Shown here: positions 1 to 4,496 of the stretch, piece by piece
Numbering within the stretch: position 1 is the stretch's first letter
Layout of the letters: each line of letters begins with the position of its first letter
Assembly: GCA_949076555.1 (NCBI GenBank)
Contig: CARUOB010000009.1
Span: 1-10,623, forward strand
Reading direction: 5' to 3'
Length of the DNA stretch: 10,623 bases
Origin: an uncultured Lachnospiraceae bacterium
GTDB taxonomy: Bacteria > Bacillota > Clostridia > Lachnospirales > Lachnospiraceae
Translations under genes and position numbers: made by a program
Notes under the pieces: generated by a model
Database searches by the model: none
Told to the model about the DNA's origin: nothing
What the model saw: the letters and a program-made list of their open reading frames with translations, nothing else

Positions 1-178
1 GACACGAGGGAATACCCTGTGCAGTCCGCCTCTTCACAATTAATTCTAAAGTATCCGTGTTTCCCATACCATTTCAGTCATACATGTTTTTGGAATTGTT
101 CCTTGAATCCGTAGAAGAATTGTCCATAGACGGTTCATCTTTTTTAGTTTTGTAGTTGGTGGTTTTTTTGTTTTATAA

Positions 179-196
179 GTCTGCCAGCCTGCAGAC
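179..196. repeat. Short inverted repeat, 6-bp arms
   Basis: The arms GTCTGC and GCAGAC flank a 6-base spacer just after an AT-rich stretch (TTTTATAAG). This could be an operator or a small RNA hairpin. No T-run follows on either strand, so it is not a good intrinsic terminator. Confidence 0.4.
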
Positions 197-302
197 CGAC
201 ACAGTACAGAAAGGGAGATTTGCATGATATGTTTCTGTATTCTGGCGGGATGCAGAGCAATAAAAAAGGAGTTTGCCGATTATCTCGCAGTTCTATGAGT
301 AC

Positions 303-333
303 AAAGAGACGAAGCAGCAAACCTCGTCTCTTT
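303..333. terminator. Inverted repeat behind the lysis operon, possible bidirectional terminator
   Basis: Perfect 10-bp arms AAAGAGACGA and TCGTCTCTTT are separated by 11 bases. The hairpin lies 47 bases past the stop codon of the last leftward gene (380-889). On either strand the only T-rich tract is the end of the arm itself (TCTCTTT), so an intrinsic terminator of modest strength is plausible but not certain. Confidence 0.45.
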
Positions 334-379
334 ACACAATATTTCAGACGATAAGTCAAGTAAGGCATTTTGCCCTTTT

Positions 380-889
380 CTAAAACCCCTCCCTCAATTT
401 CCGCATATAAGCGTCGTTGATCAATTCCATGGAGATCTCCACCTCGCCGTTTTCAAAGCCGTTTTCCGAAAGGATCTGCTCGTATTTTTCATAAATACGG
501 ATACAGTGTTTGAAACTGTCCTTGTTGCAGGGCTTTCCCTCCGAAACCTTGGTGGCGAAGTTGTTGATTTCCCAGCGCATATCGTCGATTTCCTTATCCA
601 CAAACATGCGGGTGAGCCTCTTGATATCGGAGGAGATCTCCTCATCCCGTCTGTCGGATTTCTGCATGTCGTGCGCATGCTGTGTCTGCAGGGCCGTGAG
701 GTTCCTGGAGGTTCGGATCAGCAGCTCGTGCTCTTCACGCCGCCGACGCATCCATTTTGTTTCCAGACCGAGCTTTTCCACAAGCCACTCAAAGAGGGAG
801 AGAATTGCCTTTGCTCCGGCCAGCATGGCAAATGCGGCGGGAAATACGGACAGGTAATCTATTTTTGAGAGTTCCGCTATTTCATTCAT
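380..889 (-). CDS. Membrane-anchored coiled-coil protein of the lysis cassette
   Basis: This 169-aa protein has one hydrophobic segment near the N-terminus (about residues 12-38, LSVFPAAFAMLAGAKAILSL). A strongly basic patch (WMRRRREEHE) and a charged, probably coiled-coil stretch (about 45-100) follow. The compact C-terminal part contains DDMRWEINNFA and YEKYEQILSENGFENGEVE. Proteins of this plan are common next to phage lysis genes in Clostridia and Bacilli, but I know no proven function. It could be an accessory holin, an antiholin or a spanin-like factor. The ATG at 889 is preceded by a GGGGG-type ribosome binding site, and the gene starts 31 bases after the lysozyme stop. It is the last gene of the leftward cassette. 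The coding call is firm; the role is inferred from position. Confidence 0.75.
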   Translation of the reverse strand: MNEIAELSKIDYLSVFPAAFAMLAGAKAILSLFEWLVEKLGLETKWMRRRREEHELLIRTSRNLTALQTQHAHDMQKSDRRDEEISSDIKRLTRMFVDKEIDDMRWEINNFATKVSEGKPCNKDSFKHCIRIYEKYEQILSENGFENGEVEISMELINDAYMRKLREGF

Positions 890-920
890 GTTTTATCATC
901 CCCCTTTCCTTCCAGGCGTA

Positions 921-1934
921 TCACAGGTCTGTCACAGAGACCGTTTTGCCGGGAACATGCACGACCCACATATATTTTACCTGCTTCGCGAACAGATCCC
1001 ATGTATTTTTGGTGCGAGTCTCCTTTGTGGAGGCGGGATCGTTGATGTATACAAAGCCGTTTTCAAAGCGGTACAGAAGAATGAAATGACCGGTGTTTGT
1101 CCAGTTTCCCTTCCCCATGCAGGCGATCACCCAGTCGCCGCTTTTCAGTGCGAGAAGCGCTTTTTCATGGTCGGCTGAGACGGTTTTTCCGTAGAGGTTT
1201 AACTGGTTTAACCGATCGCAGTGGATGCCGTAGGCGGAAAACTGAGGAACGAAATAGGAGTAGTAGGTTCCCTGGTTCAACGCCTTATAGCCGTGGGACA
1301 TGGACCACAGTGCGGTGGCGGCGGGCGTTACGGACGGGTCTTTCAGGGAGGCGATCACCATGGCGGAAACGGCGACGCCGCATCCGGAACTGCCGATGGT
1401 TTTTTGCTCGCCTTTGGCGGAGTAGTTGTGTGCTTTCCAGCGGGGATCGGTCTGCAGATAGCTGACGGGCTTTGTGTATGCAGGAGAGGGATTTTTGGCC
1501 GGGGAGTCAGGGATATCGAACAATGCCTTCTCGGCGGCACGTCTGTTGATAAGGCCCTGCAGAACTTTTCCTCCGGCTTTGCGGTAGGCGGGGATTTTTT
1601 CGCTGATCTGGGCGATGCTGCGTGCGCCGCCGTCCAGCAGGGTTCTCAGGTTTCCGGCGCCGCAGTTGAAGGTAAAGCTGACGAGGGCGTCAAACTGGTT
1701 CTGATTCCAGTGGTAAATATCCATGTAGCGGTTTACTGCCTTTTCGGCGCCTGCGCAGTCGGCGCGCAGAAAGGCGTCAGCCTGTGTCTGTGTAATGGTC
1801 TGACCTTGGGATACGCCGGAAGTGTGGCCGTAACCGATGGTCCACACGCCCACGCTGTCTCGATAGGCGGTTAACCGGCAGCCCTCAAACCGCTTGATGA
1901 GGGCAAGTCCGTTTTCGCTGATTATTTTCTTCAT
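921..1934 (-). CDS. Two-domain endolysin: GH24 lysozyme plus C39-like peptidase
   Basis: This 337-aa protein degrades peptidoglycan for host lysis. Residues 1-140 are a T4-type GH24 lysozyme: E17, D26 and T32 have the E-x8-D-x5-T spacing of the T4 catalytic residues, within FEGCRLTAYRDSVGVWTIGYG. A Pro/Ser-rich linker (about 142-155) leads to a C39_2-like cysteine peptidase domain starting PVSYLQTDPRW. Its probable nucleophile is C185 (GSSGCG), the histidine H283 (GHFILLY), and the third residue D299 (INDP). The lysozyme would cut glycan strands; the second domain probably cuts peptides or cross-links, which is inferred from fold motifs. There is no signal peptide, so export through the adjacent holin is expected. 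The start overlaps the holin stop as ATGA, with AAGGA 9 bases upstream. All predicted catalytic residues are present. Confidence 0.93.
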   Translation of the reverse strand: MKKIISENGLALIKRFEGCRLTAYRDSVGVWTIGYGHTSGVSQGQTITQTQADAFLRADCAGAEKAVNRYMDIYHWNQNQFDALVSFTFNCGAGNLRTLLDGGARSIAQISEKIPAYRKAGGKVLQGLINRRAAEKALFDIPDSPAKNPSPAYTKPVSYLQTDPRWKAHNYSAKGEQKTIGSSGCGVAVSAMVIASLKDPSVTPAATALWSMSHGYKALNQGTYYSYFVPQFSAYGIHCDRLNQLNLYGKTVSADHEKALLALKSGDWVIACMGKGNWTNTGHFILLYRFENGFVYINDPASTKETRTKNTWDLFAKQVKYMWVVHVPGKTVSVTDL

Positions 1935-2350
1935 AAGATCACGTCCTTATTTGTTTTAGCCGCCTGAACGGAGGCTTCTATTTTTAATTGCAGCCAGTTG
2001 TCGAAGGAGCCGTAAACGCAGGCCACCGCTTTTTTAGACTCTTCGGAGACCGTGAGCAAGGCGGCATTGTATGCTTTTTTCTTTGCCTCCTCCCACGCGC
2101 TCTGTGTAAATTCACCCTTCGATTTCAAGGTGTCCACAAAGGTCTGGTTGACATACAGTACGGCGTCCATTATGTCTGAAAGGGCGTCTTTTATGAGGAG
2201 ACTCCGGGCTTCCGTTTTTGCGGCTTCCTCGATGAAGGCGCTTTCCCTGATTTTGGCCTGAATGAGTTCGACAGTATATTTGGCGGCTACGGGAAGAATG
2301 GCCGTCAAAATAACGTAAAGAATATATTGTACTAATTGCGTAAATTCCAT
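1931..2350 (-). CDS. Phage holin, LLH family
   Basis: This 139-aa protein begins with one hydrophobic membrane segment (about residues 5-28, LVQYILYVILTAILPVAA). A long charged helical region follows with the family-like stretch YVNQTFVDTLKSKGEF and a C-terminal FDNWLQLKIEASV. This matches holins of the type first described in Lactobacillus phage LL-H, which form membrane lesions that let the endolysin reach the wall. I chose the ATG at 2350 because AGGAG lies 5 bases upstream. An in-frame GTG at 2356 would sit on top of that site. The gene overlaps the endolysin start by four bases. It is the first gene after a strong terminator, so it needs its own promoter or read-through. Confidence 0.85.
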   Translation of the reverse strand: MEFTQLVQYILYVILTAILPVAAKYTVELIQAKIRESAFIEEAAKTEARSLLIKDALSDIMDAVLYVNQTFVDTLKSKGEFTQSAWEEAKKKAYNAALLTVSEESKKAVACVYGSFDNWLQLKIEASVQAAKTNKDVIL

Positions 2351-2407
2351 ATGCACTCCTGACTACGGTGTAAGGCACCGTTTCCTTTTGGTGTTTTCGA
2401 TTGTCGT
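2351..2407 (-). promoter_or_regulatory. Leader of the lysis cassette, no standard promoter seen
   Basis: The 57 bases between the terminator T-run and the holin start carry no recognisable -35/-10 pair on the minus strand. They contain AAGGAAAC (complement of 2380-2387) and directly after it a perfect 6-bp hairpin, ACGGTG/CACCGT (2365-2381), just ahead of the AGGAG. A similar arrangement (AAGGGAAAC, a palindrome, then AGGAGG) precedes the HU-like gene. This may be a promoter for the element's own polymerase or an RNA structure that limits holin translation. Both ideas are inference. Confidence 0.35.
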
Positions 2408-2449
2408 AAAAAAAAGGGATAACAGATACGGACTGTAAGTGTTATCCCT
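2408..2449 (-). terminator. Intrinsic terminator between tube gene and lysis cassette
   Basis: On the minus strand a perfect 10-bp stem (AGGGATAACA pairing with TGTTATCCCT, 15-base loop) runs straight into eight T residues (complement of 2408-2415). It lies 73 bases past the stop of the tail-tube-like gene and 58 bases before the holin start. It separates the structural genes from the lysis genes. Confidence 0.9.
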
Positions 2450-2482
2450 ATGATGAGGTTTTTGAAAGAGAGAAATGGAGTC

Positions 2483-2517
2483 ATCCGGCTGCCCTTGTTT
2501 CCAGAGGACAGCCGGAT
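2483..2517 (-). repeat. Stable 3' hairpin after the tube gene
   Basis: The perfect 9-bp arms ATCCGGCTG and CAGCCGGAT are separated by 17 bases and begin 5 bases past the TAA of the gene at 2522-3253. No T-run follows on the minus strand. It therefore looks like an mRNA-stabilising or processing hairpin upstream of the true terminator at 2408-2449. Confidence 0.6.
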
Positions 2518-2521
2518 CGAA

Positions 2522-3253
2522 TTATTCCTCGATGAGGGTGAGATCGAGAATGTTGTTGTCCTGATCCGCCATCAGATCAGCAGTGATGGTCAGGCTTCCG
2601 GGATCGCCGTTATTGCTGAAGCTGAGAGACATGTTGGACTGGGGAGCGCACTTGTAAGCGGTCAGCTTAAGCGGCAGCGCCTCGTCGTCCTCGGTCTTCA
2701 TAACCGTGTCGCCGTAGACGATAAAATTCTTCGGGAAGCTGGTGGATTTGATGTTGATTCTCTGCACGCCTTCGTTTACTTCTTTCATGTAGTAAACGAT
2801 AACGGCGTCTCCGCTGTTCAGTACGGATGTGAGTGCGATGACATTGTCGCTCACAGTGCATTCCAGCTCCGTGCCGCAGTCGTCGTCGGCTTTGTAGACA
2901 ACCACGCTGTCTGCTGCCGGCGTGTCTGTCAGGGTAATGATGGTTCCGGACTCGTCCACGGACGTTTCCGTTCTGGCCACGAACTTCGCGGATTTGGAAA
3001 CCTCACCGCCGGTGATCAACTGCCAGAGTTTAACAGTCTGGATCTGCGTTTCGATGGTGATGGTGCCGCCTCTCTCGCCGGAGAACTGGACGCGCTTGGG
3101 ATGGCCTTTTCCGCCGTGGGCGAATACGGACTCACCGGTCAGCTCGGTTGTGCTGACGTTGGCGAAATCCAGATTGAGAAAAGGCTTCTTTGTGGCGTAG
3201 TCCACGAAAAGAAGATCGCAGACCTCTCTGTTTGCCATGTTAGTGTTTGTCAT
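2522..3253 (-). CDS. Phage tail-tube-like structural protein
   Basis: This 243-aa protein is acidic and beta-rich. The N-terminal part has the pattern VFAHGGKGHPKRVQF followed by TITIETQIQTVKLWQLITGG (residues 44-83). This resembles tail-tube proteins of contractile phages, where a GG-x-GN/GH loop precedes a beta strand and a short helix. A Ser/Thr/Asp-rich middle (about 90-165) looks like an inserted beta domain. The C-terminal part (about 205-243, SNMSLSFSNNGDPGSLTI) resembles the closing strands of such proteins. The AAAGGAGGA 7 bases before the ATG is the strongest ribosome binding site in the window, fitting a highly expressed structural protein. Two hairpins follow the stop. No sheath, tape-measure or baseplate gene is present here. 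The tube assignment rests on remembered family patterns and is moderate; a phage structural origin is likely. Confidence 0.62.
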   Translation of the reverse strand: MTNTNMANREVCDLLFVDYATKKPFLNLDFANVSTTELTGESVFAHGGKGHPKRVQFSGERGGTITIETQIQTVKLWQLITGGEVSKSAKFVARTETSVDESGTIITLTDTPAADSVVVYKADDDCGTELECTVSDNVIALTSVLNSGDAVIVYYMKEVNEGVQRINIKSTSFPKNFIVYGDTVMKTEDDEALPLKLTAYKCAPQSNMSLSFSNNGDPGSLTITADLMADQDNNILDLTLIEE

Positions 3254-3274
3254 GATGTGTTCCTCCTTTGGATG

Positions 3275-4054
3275 TTATGAATTTTCTGTTTCTATTTTTT
3301 TGAACCATGCCGAAGCGTCGAAGGAGTGATTCTTGTCGCCCCACGCCGCAACGCTCATGGATTGAATGTTGTACAGGTTATTGCCGGAAAGTCTTGCGAA
3401 GCAGTCCCAGAGCTGGTATACGGTCAGATCCCAGATGTTGAGGATATGCAGGGAATGACTTCTGTTGGCGACGGCCGAAATGATATTTCCCAGCTCCATG
3501 TTTTGATCTGTCTTTGTCAGTTTTTCCTTCTCGGCCCTTCCCTTTTGCAGTTTTTTCATAATCTCCAGCGCCTTTTTGCTTTTCACTTTCGATAAATCTT
3601 CGCTGCGTCTTGGTTTCAGGTAGTTGCGCTGTCCGATCAGATCGCACACCGCAAGGTAGTTTTCTCTTGTAATCCGCCCTGTCTGTCCGCTGTCACTGCA
3701 GACCAGAAAGGCATGTCCGGATTCGGAGAAGGTGACGGTTCCCTCCATAAAAAAGTCCAGCATGTTCCGTATCAGTTCGCGGGAGGGCGGACTGGACAGG
3801 AGCAGATCGAACAGAGTCATTTTCGCTTTTTCCTCCTCAGAAAGGAGCGCATAGAGTTCGGTTGTGCCGGTCATGGACAGGTATGCGTCCAGATCGAGAG
3901 AAAGAACTGCCAGATAATGCCGGTAGGTGCTGTAACCAAGGGAAGAGATTTCCCGCAGAGTGGGAGACTTTACGCCTCCGGCCGACGGAACCTGTACCGG
4001 GTCGGGAGACAGTAGTTCAAAATAGCCAAGCTTCAAAGGATCACCTGCTTTCAT
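3275..4054 (-). CDS. Phage protein, possibly tail-assembly chaperone or initiator
   Basis: This 259-aa protein has no enzyme motif that I recognise. The N-terminal half is helical with repeated LL/LSLDL patterns. The middle is a lysine-rich linker (about 150-185, KVKSKKALEIMKKLQKGRAEKEK). The C-terminal segment HILNIWDLTVYQLWDCF, followed by aromatic residues (SMSVAAWG, ASAWFKKI), resembles a conserved segment of proteins found next to tail genes in large phages of Clostridia. Its position directly before the tube-like gene fits an assembly chaperone or another tail morphogenesis role. That is inference. The ATG overlaps the HU-like stop codon (ATGA), and no good ribosome binding site is visible, so translation is probably coupled to the upstream gene. 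The tube gene follows after 21 bases. Confidence 0.62.
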   Translation of the reverse strand: MKAGDPLKLGYFELLSPDPVQVPSAGGVKSPTLREISSLGYSTYRHYLAVLSLDLDAYLSMTGTTELYALLSEEEKAKMTLFDLLLSSPPSRELIRNMLDFFMEGTVTFSESGHAFLVCSDSGQTGRITRENYLAVCDLIGQRNYLKPRRSEDLSKVKSKKALEIMKKLQKGRAEKEKLTKTDQNMELGNIISAVANRSHSLHILNIWDLTVYQLWDCFARLSGNNLYNIQSMSVAAWGDKNHSFDASAWFKKIETENS

Positions 4055-4347
4055 TTAAAATAGCCGTTCAGCTTTCTGTTGTAGTACCGTGTGATTTTGG
4101 GCTTTGTCCAAAGTCTTTCCCGGCAGACGATGGTGTCGTAAGTATGGATTTCCCGTTCGGGAAGGAGGGCGCATTCCAGGCTCAATCCATCCAATACTTT
4201 CACGACGGTGTTTTCAGAGGAGGTAGTGGAAGACAGGCAATTAAAAATAATATCCTCCGCCGATTTGAAAACTCTGCGGACGGTTGCAGGATTGATTTCT
4301 TCTTTGCCGGCTATTTGGTTTATGAGGTTTTCCTGTGTGATGATCAA
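4051..4347 (-). CDS. HU/IHF-like DNA-binding protein
   Basis: This 98-aa protein has the HU/IHF layout. The N-terminal helices (TQENLINQIAGKEEINPATV) correspond to the LIdaIA...gls..dv pattern of HU. A VVKVLDGL strand sits where HU has the ip-GFG-tf turn, and the C-terminal KPKITRYYNRKLNG corresponds to the final strand and helix. The usual RNP arm tip is missing, so DNA contact may differ. I chose the TTG at 4347 because GGAGG lies 8 bases upstream and the resulting length is typical of HU. A longer reading from an ATG at 4401 has no ribosome binding site. SPbeta also has an HU-like gene (yonN) next to its polymerase gene yonO. The protein may condense or bend element DNA at promoters. Confidence 0.75.
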   Translation of the reverse strand: MIITQENLINQIAGKEEINPATVRRVFKSAEDIIFNCLSSTTSSENTVVKVLDGLSLECALLPEREIHTYDTIVCRERLWTKPKITRYYNRKLNGYFK

Positions 4348-4370
4348 GATGGTTTCCTCCTGTTTGCAGC

Positions 4371-4382
4371 CATTGCGCAATG
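4371..4382. promoter_or_regulatory. 12-bp perfect palindrome ahead of the HU-like gene
   Basis: CATTGCGCAATG is a perfect palindrome 24 bases before the TTG start. Upstream on the minus strand lie AAGGGAAAC (complement of 4387-4395) and an overlapping TATAAG (complement of 4393-4398). TATAAG could act as a -10, but no matching -35 is seen. It could be an operator or part of an element-specific promoter. Confidence 0.4.
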
Positions 4383-4413
4383 TGCTGTTTCCCTTATACA
4401 CACAAAGGAAAGT

Positions 4414-4496
4414 CCACTGCGGATGGCTTTTTTGTTTTTTAGCCGTTTTCTTTCGGCCAGTGGGGATGGCTTGTTTTCAACCGTTTTGTTAAACGG
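4414..4496 (-). repeat. Two imperfect tandem repeats of ~42 bp at the polymerase stop codon
   Basis: Unit one is 4457-4496 and unit two is 4414-4456, directly adjacent. Read on the minus strand, each begins with a CCG...AAAACGG hairpin, continues with an A-rich stretch, and ends in AAGCCATCC-n-CA-n-TGG. The units agree at most positions, apart from three extra bases in the A-rich part of unit two. In unit one the hairpin arms are CCGTTT and AAACGG and contain the polymerase TAA (4489-4491). The array fills most of the gap between the polymerase and HU-like genes. Possible roles are terminator or processing site, tandem promoters, or protein-binding repeats. Confidence 0.65.

Larger units (their letters stand above)
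1..379. other. Left-edge region without a convincing gene
   Basis: No convincing gene is seen in these 379 bases. On the minus strand a frame opens at an ATG at position 67 and runs off the left edge (begins MGNTDTLELIVKRRTAQG). It lacks a clear ribosome binding site, so it could be the start of a neighbouring gene or debris. Directly upstream in the same frame, beyond a TGA, is a hydrophilic stretch (SMDNSSTDSRNNSKNMYD), which could be a broken coding sequence. On the plus strand a 24-codon frame (224-298) has a GGGAG 8 bases before its ATG and overlaps a 19-codon frame by ATGA at 295-298. Both are too short to trust. Inverted repeats lie at 179-196 and 303-333. Confidence 0.4.

Noticed and set aside
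144..368. Minus-strand frame of 74 codons near the left edge
   Set aside because: It has no ribosome binding site, no recognisable motif, and runs through the 10-bp inverted repeat.
2450..3280. Plus-strand frame of 276 codons opposite the tube-like gene
   Set aside because: It spans the two 3' hairpins' neighbourhood and is antisense to a gene with an excellent ribosome binding site.
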